DNA of 64,000 bases from Periconia sp. R9002 (GCA_023627715.1 JAMAHW010000011.1:1-64000); one strand, 5' to 3'; positions 33,901 to 46,137 are shown, counted from the first letter of the stretch. Numbers and translations are program-made. Notes: a model not told the origin generated them from the sequence alone.

Positions 33901-34787
33901 TGATGAGAAGGCTTCCCACTGTGCGACGGAGTCGGGGACGCAATGATGAGTTCAGATCAGGATATGAAGCATCACAGAATGCATGGTAGTTGGTGATTAC
34001 ATGTCTGTCGCTCTCCCGACCATCCATGTATTTCTTCGTCAGATACGCATCGAAAATCAGCATGTGGTTCCACGAACATCTTACCTATGCAGCAGATATT
34101 ATGTCGGGTAAAGCGCTGAGCTGGACGATTCTCCACCTCACGTGGCCCATCTGCATCCACATTGCTTCTGTTGCGTGGTGGTTGTTTGGTGGTAGACTGC
34201 GCGTGAATGGATGATGGTTTGATCTATGTTGCTTTTTGCTCTCACCGCAACGTCCAGCGCACTGGAATCGTCGACTTGTTTGCTCCCACCACGCTCCTTT
34301 GCGATTTGGAAAAAAAAAAAAAAAAAAAAAAAACATGGACTGAATCGATGCGTATCATCTCTCTCTCTCACCGGACCACGATGCAATATTCAGCTTGCTG
34401 TCATGTTTCTTCTCAATCAAAGCCAGATCCATCAGCAACACCTGACGGGGAGACGGTGCGCATCGAAGCACACGGATCAGCCCTAGCCCCAACGTCGACT
34501 AGCGCGCGAACCGTGCTCACCAAAGCTGTCAAACCTCACACCGCTTTTCATACGCACCGAGCCGCAACTATTTCTGTACCTCCATGTATTTCTTTTCTCC
34601 TTTCCCTCCCTTCTCTACCCTCTTTCTGTTCCAAGCCTGTTCCTGCATAAAAGTCTCCCGGCGCCTCGGTTCTCCTCCGTTTTTCTCTTCTTCATCCACT
34701 TCGAACGTTGAGCGTTCGAGCTTGCTTTGCGACCATCGCTGAGGATTCAAGAAAGCATATATCTATCCTACCTCCATCTTGAACGTA
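30953..34787. other. Long divergent intergenic region
   Basis: About 3.8 kb between the minus gene ending at 30952 and the MYND gene on +. It holds a 24-base A run at 34310-34333 and no recognised gene. Open frames just left of 31430 on minus are the low-complexity upstream extension of the previous gene. Long 5' UTRs or regulatory DNA are likely. Confidence 0.55.
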
Positions 34788-35857
34788 ATGCCACCGAGAA
34801 GCGTTTGTTTGAATGTTTTCACCACCAGCTTGAGCAATGGGATCCCCAAAGAATCAAATGTGTCCGTCAAGGAAGTCGACAGTGATGTTCACATGAAAGA
34901 GATGGATGTTGCAGTGACGGAAAGGGCAAGGCATGACAGTGTTCAGGGCTCTCCCAATGGTGAGTATTTTTCATCGACTTTATTCACACCAGCTCCGTTT
35001 TTCTGCTACCCCTTACCTATGCCAACAATGGATCCGAATTTTCGTGACTGGGGACCCTTGCTCATAGTTCCATGCTAGATACTATTGCCACTGCTCCGTA
35101 TTCTGTGTCAGTCACTGCAGCCGCTCACTCTTCTCCGCCCGTTCATGGTGACGCTGGCTGCGGCATCACCACGCTCCAAGCGCAACATGCAGCAATGTCG
35201 TCTTTGGCTCATGTCCGGCCATCCGTCTGCCAGACTTGTGCCCAAGCACCTGCACCCGGAGCTTCTCTCCAACGCTGCTCTCGCTGCAAATCCGTCTATT
35301 ACTGCTCCAAAGTCTGCCAAAAGGCAGCGTGGAAAACGCACAGGCTCGACTGCGGTTCCTCCTCCGCAATCGCCACGCCCAACATTTCGACCCCTGGAAG
35401 TCCTACCAATGTGCAGGAATTGTCCGCCACGGTCGAGATTTCAGCCTACATGCGCCGTCTCCCACAATCCACCATGGACTGGGTCCAATCTAGCGGTTCC
35501 GAAAACAAGCTTCGCCTCTCCTTCAGCGACAACATCCAGTACGACGATTTGAGGGACCTTTTGATCTGCGGCTACTGCGTGCATGCGAGTGAGAATGGCG
35601 GTGTGGCTCCTACGCGCGTCGATTTGTTCGAAGAGTTCAAGAGCTATGTCGCGGCGGCCGGCGAGCGTATCGATACCGACGGTATCCTGGACGAGACTGC
35701 ATCCAAAGACCAGCTCCACAACGATGTAGCAAACGCACTGGAGAATGGAACCTCCCCACTCTTGAAAGAAGTAACAGCTGCCGAAGTAATGGAACTTTAC
35801 GGTGCCGATGTCCTGAAAGACGTCGAGCAGATCCGGAAAGCGGTGTACGGGGCATAG
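34788..35857 (+). CDS. MYND-type zinc finger protein
   Basis: Exons 34788-34959 and 35079-35857 (119-nt intron) give 316 aa. The MYND finger (about residues 107-148) has the expected zinc ligands in CQTC, C-S-R-C, YYCSKVCQ and THRLDC. MYND domains bind proline-rich peptides in partner proteins. The flanks are low complexity; the C-terminal 150 residues, with DLRDLLICGYCVHAS and EVMELYGADVLKDVEQIRKAVYG, look helical and conserved but match no domain I can name. There is no SET domain, so it is not a SMYD-type methyltransferase. The first exon is Ser/Val/Asp-rich. The TTG-AAC-GTA before the ATG is not used. Confidence 0.85.
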
Positions 35858-36797
35858 GACGCTGACCACACGCAGCCGTCTTCCCCGCAGTATTCCTTTT
35901 TGAGTGTGTGGAATAAGAACAAATTCCACGGCGTTTCGATATGAAATTATGACGGGTCTGCATTTCATGGTGTTTATGATGGTTATGATCAGGCGTCGGG
36001 TTTTGGGAACTCCCCCCTTTTTTTGCACTAGAAAGAGAGCAGCATTCATCTTGCAACAACCAAAAAAATTAGTTAGTTTGAAGTCGTATACCCACGAACT
36101 GGGCGGGTTTAAGTATCGGAATTCTCTGTGGACCCTTTTTTTCAATCGTACATAGTGTGTTTACGAGGTGGTCTTAATGCTGCGAAGCTAGGTAGAAGTA
36201 AGTCGATTGCATTTTCATCCCTCAGTAGTGCTCGCGTCTTCTGCTCGATGTGGTTATTGTATGTGCAAAATGTGGACATGGTCTGCCGCATCCAAGTCAA
36301 AATCAAAATGTGCCACATTATCATTTGTAAATAATGAGTTGAATCCACTATTCTAGGAATAATAGCCAATTGTAACAGAATATTTAGAACATAACAAATA
36401 TTCTTTTTCATGCCGGGCATTGCTTAAAGCCAGTCAATCCTCCTAGCAATTGCCATTCAATCCAACTTCGCCGTATACAAAAAAAAACACGTCAAGGTTA
36501 CAACAATCAGAAACTTCGCACCCTGCAAACGAATAAAAAAAAACTTGTCCTCACTAATCACCTGAAACCCCACTTCTCCATTGATATTAATCCATTCTTT
36601 ATCTCACCGCCGCACGCGTGTCTCGTCGGTCGCTCTTCCTCCGCACCTTCCCCGTCCCTTGTGATTGGTCGAACCCACCAAACCCCGACAATCCCCCGTC
36701 GTCCCCCAGCACGGCCGCATCTCGAAAACCGCAAACCTCACAACATCCATCCATCCATCACCCGTCTCCGCAGCAACAACACCCACGCCGCGGCACA
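35858..36797. other. Intergenic, no gene recognised
   Basis: The 3' flank of the MYND gene and the promoter of the bL33m gene. It is AT-rich with several A runs (about 36480 and 36535). No coding region is supported. Confidence 0.6.
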
Positions 36798-37208
36798 ATG
36801 GCAAAGAAAGGTATACCGTCCTCCCCACAAACACTCCAATTGGTCCCTCCACCTGGTGTTGGAGGTGGATGTTTGTATACAGGGGAAAAAGAAAAGCTGA
36901 CGACTTCGAATAGCGAAATCCCGCACCATAATGGTGCGCCTCATCTCCATGGCCATGACGGGCTACTACCGAACGCTGATGCGACCCCGCGCGCATCGTC
37001 CGCTGAGCATGATGAAATATGATCCTATCGGTACGCGCGTGACACTTCTTCCTGCTTGACTCGATGGCCCTCCCTCGGAGAGATAAAAACTGGAAAATGA
37101 CTGAGGCGTGGATAACGTGCGGGTGAAAGAGAGAAGTGCTGACGATATTCTCAATTAGTGCGGAAACAAGTCTTGTTCTTGGAGCAGAAGCGAGGGAAGA
37201 ATAAATAA
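36798..37208 (+). CDS. Mitochondrial 54S ribosomal protein bL33m
   Basis: Three small exons (36798-36810, 36914-37030, 37159-37208) join in frame to a 59-aa basic protein. It begins [21 protein letters not shown] and continues with [12 protein letters not shown] and [14 protein letters not shown], the standard form of the L33 family of the mitochondrial large ribosomal subunit (yeast Mrpl39, formerly YmL39). The first exon is only 13 nt and no exon alone exceeds 40 codons, so simple open-frame searches miss it. The bacterial zinc cysteines are absent, as in fungal mitochondrial homologues. Confidence 0.92.
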
Positions 37209-38061
37209 GCAGTTGGAGGATGAGATACGCGGATTGTTCGGGATGTGGGTTGGACGGGAAGGGAAGGGGTTAAAGTTGCGCGGATTATGGACGCCGGGCT
37301 ACGACGCCGTGCGTGTCGAGTCGAGGGTGGGAACTAGATGGGCAGGATGCGCCGTTGGCTGAAAAGCTTCACGCGTACAAAGGTCGGGGAATGATGGTGG
37401 ATGTACGACATATTGTACCATAAAACATGCATGAACAGGCGTTATAGATCGATTAAGCCAATACTGGCTCTCGCGAAGGTATGTACATACATAGGGTCAA
37501 TTGGATTGATCCGTGGAATTCAATGTCTTCTCTCCGTATATACAATATCGCATATAACAAGTGGGAAACTGTGTAGGCACCACATCAAGCCATTGGCCTA
37601 CATACCTACTACCCAGACATCATCATCACAAACCAATCAATCACCCACTCACAAAACGGAGGAAGTTTTGCTTTCAACATTTTCATCAATTTTTTTGGGT
37701 TCCTAGTACAAAGAAAAATTACCTTCTTCTTGAAAATATGTATCGATGAGCGCCGGTGCCAGTCGTCTCATCAGTTACCTCCTTTCTCTCTCTCTGTATA
37801 TCTCACCAAGTGCGTGCTTATCAATAGCACATACCGTGTTCGCACCTCAAGTAATACTTTCGTCCCCTCCCTCTCCCCAATCTCCATCACTCCACACACG
37901 ATTACAACCTCAAAACCCTTTCCCCCACACCATTCGATTTAAGATTGTCCCAGGCATGCACAACGACATATCCCGCCATGTGTGCAACAACGAACAAACC
38001 CACAAAGTTAAACTCCCATCCCATCTCTCAACTCACCCAATCAACCAAACAACCCACTTCT
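37209..38061. other. Convergent 3' flanks, no gene recognised
   Basis: The bL33m gene (+) and the RRM gene (-) converge here. Open frames are short, with Thr/Pro/His-biased composition. Confidence 0.55.
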
Positions 38062-39974
38062 TCAATCATCAGCAACCCACATCTGCGCATCATACTCCTG
38101 CTGCCACGTAGTATCCTCATCAACCTCACCATCCACATCCTCCTCCAACTCCTCCTCCTCAGACTGCTCATACTCGTCCTCGGACTCGACACCAACACTC
38201 ACATCCTCCACGCTCAAGATTCCGTTCTCAACCGCAAACCGATACCACTCATCCTCGGTAACAACATTATACCGCTTATCAAACGAATCCTTACCCGCGA
38301 GATTCCAAGGCCCGTACATTTCCATCGCGATCTCCTCTTCAACATTCTCCTCAGCAGCATCTCCATCAGTATTGTTGTTGTTGTTGGAGAAGTGGGAAAG
38401 CGTCTCGAGGTCCTTGTAGCAGTACCCAGACGGGACGCGCGCACCGTCGGTGGTGATGATGGGGGAGAAGCACGTAGAGAAGGTGGAGGGGGAGGTGATG
38501 CTGCTGGCGGACGAGAGTGGAGATGGTGGCGACGAGAAGACGCGGCTGGGGGGTTGGATGGAGGGGGGTGATGCGGCGAAGTTGAGGTCGGTGCGGTTTT
38601 GGGGCGTGCAGGGAAAGATGGGGTCGATGGGGGTGTTGTAGGGGGCGGGGGGCATGTCGACGGGGGAGAGGGGTTGGTCTTGCTGGTGTTGTTGCTGGAC
38701 GGAGAAGGCCATGGCGGAGGGGTTCAAGGTGGCCGTGGCGGAAGGGGGTGTGATGGGTTTCATCATTGCGGCGGTCGTGGCGGCGTCCTTGATGGGGGTC
38801 GTGCGGATGGTTGGGTGAGTGGTGTTGGGGTTGGAAGGGAAGGTGAGGTTGGTGTTGGGGCGGGTGAAGCCGGTGTTCCAGACTGTTATGTGGAGTTAGT
38901 TGGGTGTGATGGGTGATGGAAGGGTGGGTGGAGGGTAGAACTTACCAGTGACGTTGTGGCCAGTCTCCAGACGGACGGGACGACCGAACAGCAAACGACC
39001 GTTGTTCTCGGCGTGCGCGGTGATGCGCTGCTGGATGGTGCGGAAGAGGACGAAGCCGATGGGAGCGGGCTTGCCCGTCTTGTGGTTGACGCTACGCTTG
39101 AAGTCGACGATCTCGAGGCCGCTGAAGAAGGGGCGGAGGTCGTTGACTTTGACGTTGATGTGCAGGTTGGCGATGACGAGGACGCGCTGCTTGGGGTTCT
39201 CGAAGTCGGCTTGGGCGTGGGAGGTGGTGGACGAGGACGAGCTGCTGGAGCCGGCTGGAGAGCCGTACATCATGGGCTGCTTGGGAAGGTTGATGTGTTG
39301 AAGACCGCGGAGGTGGAGCGGGTCGGCGACGGGCTCATCGATGGTGCTGCAGAGCCAGGGTTCCATGGGGATGGGGTTCATAGGGAGGGTGGTGGGTTTG
39401 TACCACTCGGTGGAGCCAAAGGGTTGATGAACCTGCTGGTGAAAGCCTTGCTGGGAGCCGCAAATCCAGAAAGAAGAGACGGGAGAGACGGCAGAGAAGC
39501 CAGAGAAGCCAGAGACGGGAGAGTTGGAGATGTAGCTCAAGCCATCAATGTCAGTCATGGCCTTGGCTGGGACTTCGTTCTCAATTGAGAGACGCTGCTC
39601 GCCGGAGACATCAGATTCAGTGACTGCGCGGACAAGGTTAGTAAAGCTCACAAATGGCAAAGAATCAGGTACTTACTGGTGAAGCCGGTGTAGGCGTGCT
39701 CAATGTGAACGGCACGGCCACGAACTTGCTCCATGTCAAGCTCGAGATGAGCGCGAACGACCTCTTTGGCGGAACCAAGCAAGACGAAGGCAATGATGCT
39801 CTTGCCAGACTCAGTGTCGACACCGCGCTTGATGTCAGTGACATCGAAACCGCGAAAGAACTTGAACAGCTCAGGTACGGTGGTACCGGGGTGCAAGTTG
39901 GTGACAAGGACAACGCGCTGATAGGGAAGATCAAGACTGCTGATATCCATCTTGATTCCCTTCATAGAAGGCAT
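38062..39974 (-). CDS. Two-RRM RNA-binding protein
   Basis: Exons 39974-39677, 39623-38946 and 38882-38062 (introns of 53 and 63 nt) give 598 aa. The first RRM (about residues 18-95) begins VVLVTNLHPGTTVPELFKFF. The second (about 235-310) begins VLVIANLHINVKVNDLRPFF and ends with a degenerate RNP1, PIGFVLFRTI. Both have shortened RNP signatures, recalling the RRMs of fungal Mei2-like and related regulators, though I do not assign it. Ser/Gly-rich and Gln-rich linkers follow. The C-terminal third has a TPPSATATLNPS segment, a poly-Asn run, and a strongly acidic end (EEEELEEDVDGEVDEDT). The role is probably in mRNA regulation. Confidence 0.85.
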
Positions 39975-40834
39975 GTTGACTTGTAGTAGGTTGTTGCTGG
40001 TGATCTGTTAGCTGTGCTGCGCTGCACTGACTGCGTCTTGCAGAGGGGATGACTTACTATGGTAAGATAGTCGTGAAGCAATTGCTGGTGTTGAGTCTCA
40101 GAATGCTCAACATGCAAGAAAAGTCGTAAAGTATGAGAGTAGTTGGTACGTCAAAGAATTGAAGTCGCAAGTATGTGTTGGAGATTGGAAAGAAGGTGGA
40201 GAGAAGGCGGCAGATATGGTATTTATATGGTGGGCGGCGAGGAGGCTGGGCACCGCGGTGAGGAGTGAGGAGTAAGGAGTGAGGAGGTAGTTGAAGATGA
40301 ACGTGAGAGTGAGAGTGAGAGTGAACAATAGCGTAGGGGAGCTTTCACCTCTTGGCGCGCGTTTGGTGAACAATACTGCTCGACACTTGCCCCACTTTTA
40401 TCCTGTCTACGTATCATGGCGCGAGACTGTTTGTCTCTCACTCTCATCTACCTCAAGTCTCATTGGCGCCTTATTGAAAGTCCATTGGGACTGATTGCCA
40501 GAGCAGCTGCAGCGGCAGGCCGGCCACGCTGCTTGCAAGTTGCAACCCACGCAGCCACTTGCTATTCTGCAGTCCTTCAATGAACAATAGATAGTATTGT
40601 TCCAATCAATTGGGTCAAGTCATTTCTTTTGCAATTGACCAAACATGCATGGCGCAGGTGACCTATATCAAGTCGTCGTCCGCGAGCTTCTCAATATAGC
40701 AATCTAGCCCCAATGCGGACTAGCGCAAACGACTTGGACTCGCACGCTTGCGCAAGTTCAAGTACCAACCATTCAACACGGCGTGAATCACATCGCATCC
40801 ATTCCATAGTTTATCGCATGTTGTCTCGACTAAC
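39975..40834. other. Divergent promoter region
   Basis: Upstream DNA of the RRM gene (-) and the Rieske gene (+). It contains GAGTGA and GTGAGA repeats (about 40255-40325) and no recognised gene. Confidence 0.55.
40220..40227 (-). promoter_or_regulatory. TATA box candidate for the RRM gene
   Basis: TATAAATA on the minus strand lies about 246 bp upstream of the ATG at 39974. That distance fits a fungal core promoter with a 5' UTR of about 200 nt. Confidence 0.4.
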
Positions 40835-41534
40835 ATGTCGTTTATTGTGAATGCTTTCACCACACCACCCCGGGCGGGCGCTGCATGGTACGAGGCCGCG
40901 CACTTGGCTTGATGTAGAAAAATCAATCTCTGACGACGCCGTTGACGCGCCAGGTTCAATGCTGGCTCAGAGCAGTCCTATCCCGATCTGGACGATACAA
41001 GACGAATTGGCGATCAAAGGCAATGCCAGGGGGCGTTTGTCCCTGGATGCCGTGTATTTTACGTGCCTCGTGAAGACAGCGCAAAAGCATCTGAGATCGC
41101 AATTGACGATTGGAAGGATGCCGACGCCGGTGATACCAAGGATCAAGTCATGGTTTTCAAATACAAAGGCAAATTCATTGCTATCAATCATGTATGTCGT
41201 CTTTTCATTTAATCGCGCGCGGTTCATTTTCCCCTACAGGGAAACTGTTCTCGAATCGGTTGCGGCGACACCTCTTTGCTAATCAATCTGCGTACAGGAG
41301 TGCCCGCATTCTTCATATCCCCTCTCGAACGGTACGCCGTTTGATATCGAGGATTTCGGGGTGACTCTAAGCTCTGGAATTCTCTGTCCAAAACATGACT
41401 GGTCATTCGACCTCTATACAGGGAAATCAGATAGAGGGAGCTATAAGCTTCAAGTTTGGGAGGTTCAATTGAGGCCAGATGATAAAAGTGAAGGGAAAGA
41501 GGTTTGGGTGAGGCGGAAGCAGAGAATCGGCTGA
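40835..41534 (+). CDS. Rieske [2Fe-2S] domain protein
   Basis: Exons 40835-40887, 40954-41191 and 41298-41534 give 175 aa. The short first exon (MSFIVNAFTTPPRAGAA) splices through a split Trp codon into the body. The cluster-binding motifs are CPH (in NHECPHSSYPL) and CPKHDW, that is C-x-H and C-x2-H, as in Rieske ferredoxins and oxygenase N-terminal domains. The metal-binding cysteine begins exactly at exon 3. No catalytic oxygenase domain or membrane anchor follows, so it is a stand-alone soluble Rieske protein, probably an electron carrier. Its partner is unknown. Start choice rests on the in-frame junctions. Confidence 0.88.
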
Positions 41535-41879
41535 CCAGACATGTCCAAAGTGAATTAATCATAGACTTTCACAATGGTTACTCGCAGACTGTGAGGATAT
41601 CTACAAGTTCAGCTATGGCATGTCGTCTACCAATCTCGATGAACTATTCTCAAAAAGGAAGGTGTAGAATGGTCGTAAGACTACGCTGTTAGTCGCGCCC
41701 TACAGCCACGCCCTACGCTTCAGGCAAACATATTTACAAGATACAACTTGAAAAGAATAAATAAGTTGTTGTTGCCTCACTAAACACTGCAAAACACAGG
41801 ATTCCGGATAACTACCTCATAGGCTACCTGCTCTAGACATCACCACAACCATCAATCACTCACCCAACCGTCAACCACC
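41535..41879. other. Intergenic, no gene recognised
   Basis: A short spacer between the Rieske and GNAT genes, both on +. It holds the 3' UTR of the first and the promoter of the second. Confidence 0.6.
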
Positions 41880-42419
41880 ATGTCCACCACCAACCCCCTC
41901 CAATTCCACAAAGCAACCGCATCCGACACATCCCAAATCCAATCCCTCGTAGAAGCCGCCTTCCAAGCCGACGACACGCGGCCAAACTGGACCGCAGCCG
42001 TCTCACTAAACCGTTCCTTCAAGTTCCCGACCTCAGCCGTAGAATCCATCATCGCCTCCCCGGACAACGCCTTCCTCGTTGCAACCTCGAGCGCTGACGG
42101 CAGCCTCGTTGGCGTCGTCGCCGTGAACAAACGCTCCCCGGACATTGGCCGTATCGCGCACCTTGCCATCGACCAGAAGTACCAGCGCGCCGGGCTCGGA
42201 AGGCATATACTCGCTCATGCAGAGCTGTACTGCCACGATACGTGGGGGGTGGACAGGATTGGTTTGAATGCGCTGTCCACGAGGGAGGAGCTGATTAAGT
42301 GGTATGAGCGCAGAGGATATGTGAAGACTGGGGAGACGTCGCCGTTTCCCAGCGAGAGGGTGGAAGAGCTGGGGTTGGAGACGAGTTTGCATTTTGTAGA
42401 GATGGAGAAGAGGGTGTGA
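41880..42419 (+). CDS. GNAT-family N-acetyltransferase
   Basis: A single exon encodes 179 aa, the normal size for a one-domain GNAT. These enzymes transfer acetyl from acetyl-CoA to amines. Motif A, the acetyl-CoA pyrophosphate loop, is seen as QKYQRAGLGRHIL (about residues 100-112), preceded by the strand IGRIAHLAID. Motif B follows as GLNALSTREELIKWYERRGYVKTGE, ending in the usual Tyr/Gly-rich turn. The acceptor substrate cannot be told. The 3' end lies about 100 bp from the convergent membrane-protein gene. Confidence 0.9.
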   Translation: MSTTNPLQFHKATASDTSQIQSLVEAAFQADDTRPNWTAAVSLNRSFKFPTSAVESIIASPDNAFLVATSSADGSLVGVVAVNKRSPDIGRIAHLAIDQKYQRAGLGRHILAHAELYCHDTWGVDRIGLNALSTREELIKWYERRGYVKTGETSPFPSERVEELGLETSLHFVEMEKRV

Positions 42420-42526
42420 TAGAACGGGGTTTGGGGTTTTCGAGGGAGTTTTTTTCTTTCTTCGCACGTTGAATCTTAGTGATCGCGAACCATAGCTGAC
42501 CGTGCGCTTCTACGATTGAGTTTGCT

Positions 42527-44739
42527 CTAGCCATAATTTCTTCCCTTCTTTAGCTTTGTTGTCTCCGCGACAGTCCCAAACGCCGCCAGGCTAGTATCGT
42601 CCTTTACTTCGCCAAACCGTACTTTGAGATTCAAGAGCTCCGGTGAATGATTATTAGATCCACCTAGACATGCCTTCCTGGCCAACCCGTTCAGCACAGA
42701 AGTTTCATTGGTCGTGGCGCAAAGCACCTGCAGGAAAACCCCCGAGTCCGCTGCCACTCCATTCTGTTGGAGAGCAATCAGTCCAAACAAGTTGAAGATA
42801 AGGCAGGTGGCCAGAGCAACTGCGTAGGATAAGATGAGGCGTCTGGGATCTTCAAAAACATATGCGTTTTCGTATGAAATTGTTTCAACCATAGTGTTAG
42901 TGCTGTTTGTAGCGTCGTTGAGTATTGAAATTGTGGTGTTCTTCATCAGATCCTCGATTACTGAAGGGGACAGTTTTAAGCGTAGGTCGACAAATCGGTA
43001 GAAAGATGCGTTGCGAATGGGAATTGCTAGTGGTGTTTCTTGGATTATCGTGTTCATGATATCTTGAGCTTCAAGTCCTGCTCCCATTGATTGTTAGATA
43101 ACTAGTTTAGATTTTGGCTCTAACCATGAACATTATGGATAATTCTACTCCGTTATCCTCTGAATGTGGAATGGAATGGAATGGAACAGAAGAGGAGGGT
43201 GAAAAGATGCGAGAAGATAGTTATAGACTAACGTACCGTATTCACGAATGTACCCAGAAAGGCAAGATATCATTGCATCGCTCATAGCTCGCAGCTGAGT
43301 TCCGTGCATTAAAGCTACAATTTGGTCCTTGCTTTGCTTCGAATATTGTGTTGGATACTTCATCGGGTCCTTCCCTGGCTCAGAATTCATTAGGTCGTAA
43401 AATAACGAGCTAGTTTCTAGAGAAGACGCATTCAAAGGTTTCTTGTCAGTGATCTGGAGCTTGACATTTTGAGTGCCATTCTTGTACACCACTTGTGTAT
43501 TGTACGTGGCATCCATTGTTACGCAACTGATGAATCGGAAAGTGTCTTCGGACGGAGCCCTATAGCTGACGTATAAGACCAATGCTTCGTCTTGTAACTG
43601 GCCAATGATGGTTTGATTTGATGTGATTGGTGCTGCCATGTAATTGTAATTTCTGGGATTGAAATCCTTGACATCCTTGAAAGACTCTGAGTATGCGATG
43701 GGCATCTGTAAAGAGCTAATGTTGGGGATAGTTTTTGCCTCAGAGCACTGTAGACGTGGGGCCGCGAATGTTAAATTGTAGGAGCAGTCGAGCCCGCATG
43801 GCGAAGGTCGTGGAACAAAAGCGCCTTGGAGTAAAGTCTTTCTAGCTAGACCCCTATATCGATCGGCAGGCCACCTACTACCAGTTAGATCAAATGTCCC
43901 AAATAATGAAGGATTATAGATATAGTCGCTGGAACCTCACCGGTATTCTCTATCATAGCCGGGAGTAAACATGGCATTTTGGAAGAAGGCGACAGCGGAT
44001 CCGTTACCATGGTAATCAACATCTAACGTGGAAATGTTTGCCAATCCACGGTGAGGGTAGGCAAGTTGTTGAATGACAAGGGCGCCTGATGGGAATAGGG
44101 TGCTAATAGGAATCAACGGAAAGAAAAGCCCAAATACCCAGAGGACTGGGACATAACGCAGTATGTCGAGCCGGTACAACTTTAAAGGACCAGTGCTCAG
44201 GGAGAAGAGAGCATCAATCATTGAGATGGATATGGGCCGTCTTCGGAAGTACCACCAGAGGACTTGGGTAAATGCCTGAGATGCCGATGCCATTAGAAGC
44301 AGAGAGAATGCGCGAGCAAAGGCATTGGAGATTGCGTAATTCCACGTTTGAGGTACGCTCTGGGTTACGCGTTTTTGATCGAGGCGGCGGCAGTAGACGT
44401 AGTGTGCCACAGCTACCAGTACAGCTTTGCAGGAATGTTAACAGCAAGAAATCTCGGGGATCTTCAAGTCAATATCATACCTAATATAAAGCATAAGGAG
44501 ATGATGAGTGGCGTCAGCCAGCCGCCCATCCCCGCCCAGTTCGTGGATGAACGGTGCACGCTTTCCTCGCTATTTGAAGCCATGGAGGTCTTCATAGACT
44601 CCGAAGAATGAGTTGCCGTGTTCACTCCGTCAGATCTCAGTTCTTCTGTGTCATTGCTATACACGGTCTCGTAACTTCCATCTAGAAGAGATCGATAGGA
44701 CGATGTTGTTTGAGGGGTTGGTGCCTTCATCGAGGTCAT
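42527..44739 (-). CDS. Multi-pass membrane protein with large ectodomain, unknown function
   Basis: Exons 44739-44481, 44412-43941, 43874-43237 and 43077-42527 join in frame to 639 aa. A Ser/Thr-rich N-terminus of about 60 residues is followed by membrane spans (LTPLIISLCFILAVAHYVY, then ARAFSLLLMASASQAFTQVLWWYF, then VPVLWVFGLFFPLIPISTLF). Next comes a region of about 350 residues with paired cysteines and several N-x-S/T sites, then a last span (LILSYAVALATCLIFNLFGLIAL). The layout suggests an extracytoplasmic domain between two membrane anchors. It matches a type widespread and uncharacterised in Pezizomycotina, sometimes mislabelled a formylmethionine-deformylase-like protein. The start could lie slightly upstream, where only TTG is in frame. 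Confidence 0.75.
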
Positions 44740-46008
44740 CTTGGACACTGCCCTTACGTCCTCGAGTCGAGAATAGTCTGAATTCAAAGTCTTACCAAGG
44801 CTACCAATCTGAAATCAAGAATAAATCGAGTTGCGACTATACGATTCGACCGTATGGAACGGGGAAAATATCTAGATATTTGGTATTGGGAAGTGATGTG
44901 AGGGATCCGTCGAAGCCTTTGTACTTCTAAACTTTAGTAGAGCCTAGACTTTATACGAACTGATCATTCTACAGGACTATCAGCCACAGGGCGAAGTATC
45001 CTGATGCTCTGATTCTTGCCTTTAAGCTAGATTACGCCCCAAAGTGTACTAAAAATGTGGTGTAACTGGTCACCTGCGACGGTAATGTCCTGATAACTTC
45101 ACTAAAGTCGACGCGCTCGTCTGTTAAGAACATACGTGCCAGGGCTATAACGCATATAGGAAGATTGACTTCGACACTGAGCTATACATCAAAACCTATT
45201 CGAGAAGAGAGACAGCATAAACGTGCCGTGAGCAATTTTGCTATACTCTTCCATGTAATTGCTTTTGAAAAGGGCTGGGTGCGGCTGATAACGTAGCCTC
45301 AAGTGTGGCGCGCTAAAGCCACCACACATTGTGTTACTGCAGGTTAATTCGTATGTATCTTAGCTTATATATTTTTAGTTTGAGAATATACATATCCGAT
45401 CCCATAATCTATGATAAAACTAGATCTGTTCATGTAGAAGCATAGTACACGAGACGTTCATGTTCCACAACCATGAGCGCAGACTCCGCCATTACCTTAG
45501 TTCCGCTGGGTCTTCACAGCCTCCACAATATCTTGCTTCATGCGAAAAGGTACGTAATACAAAAGTTCTATATGCAATCCTATTTCCAGATGATATCTGG
45601 ATCTCAGTGTGCTGTATTTGACTTTGAGCGGAAGAGTAAAATGTTCGGCGCTGATGAGGGAGTCCGTCCTTGATATTTATAACTCAAGTGCTAGGAAACG
45701 ACGAACTGTACGACGTTAGCGCAAAACGCAAAGATGCACAGCCAAACGTGAGCGTTCAGCAATGCCCTGAGCATCTGAAAAACTCGAAAGGATAATAAAG
45801 TTTACATAAAGAGGGTCTTAGAGCGAAGGACGATTTGTTTATATGAGGAAAAACCGATAATGATGACTAAGCAAAACTACCCGTGGACTACAAATGAGCT
45901 GTTTACATAAGCTTATCACGTGCGCAAACAGTTGCCTGCCCAGGTGTGCACATGTGTACGTCCTGGCCGAGGACGGTACCTAGTGTTCCCCTACCTGTGT
46001 CGATACCC

Positions 46009-46055
46009 AGGGTAGCAATACTCTGTGATGATCAATTCAAATCTCATAAACTGTA
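46009..46055 (+). repeat. Dispersed repeat motif, copy 2
   Basis: Shares CCAGGGTAGCA-ATACTCTGTGA and the following bases with 13520-13566. Both copies are in the same orientation and both lie in gene-free DNA. Confidence 0.5.
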
Positions 46056-46137
46056 CTTGACGATTACCTGACTTGACCTGACATAATTCCTTAGTCATCA
46101 CCTAAACATGTTTAGATTTTTTTTTTCTCTTTTTTAT

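Noticed and set aside
38956..39588. 210-codon plus-strand open frame rich in Val/Asp/Gly
   Set aside because: It is antisense to the second RRM exon and has no domain of its own.
45473..45673. 66-codon plus-strand open frame
   Set aside because: Isolated, no signal, domain or splice evidence, and close to repeat traces.
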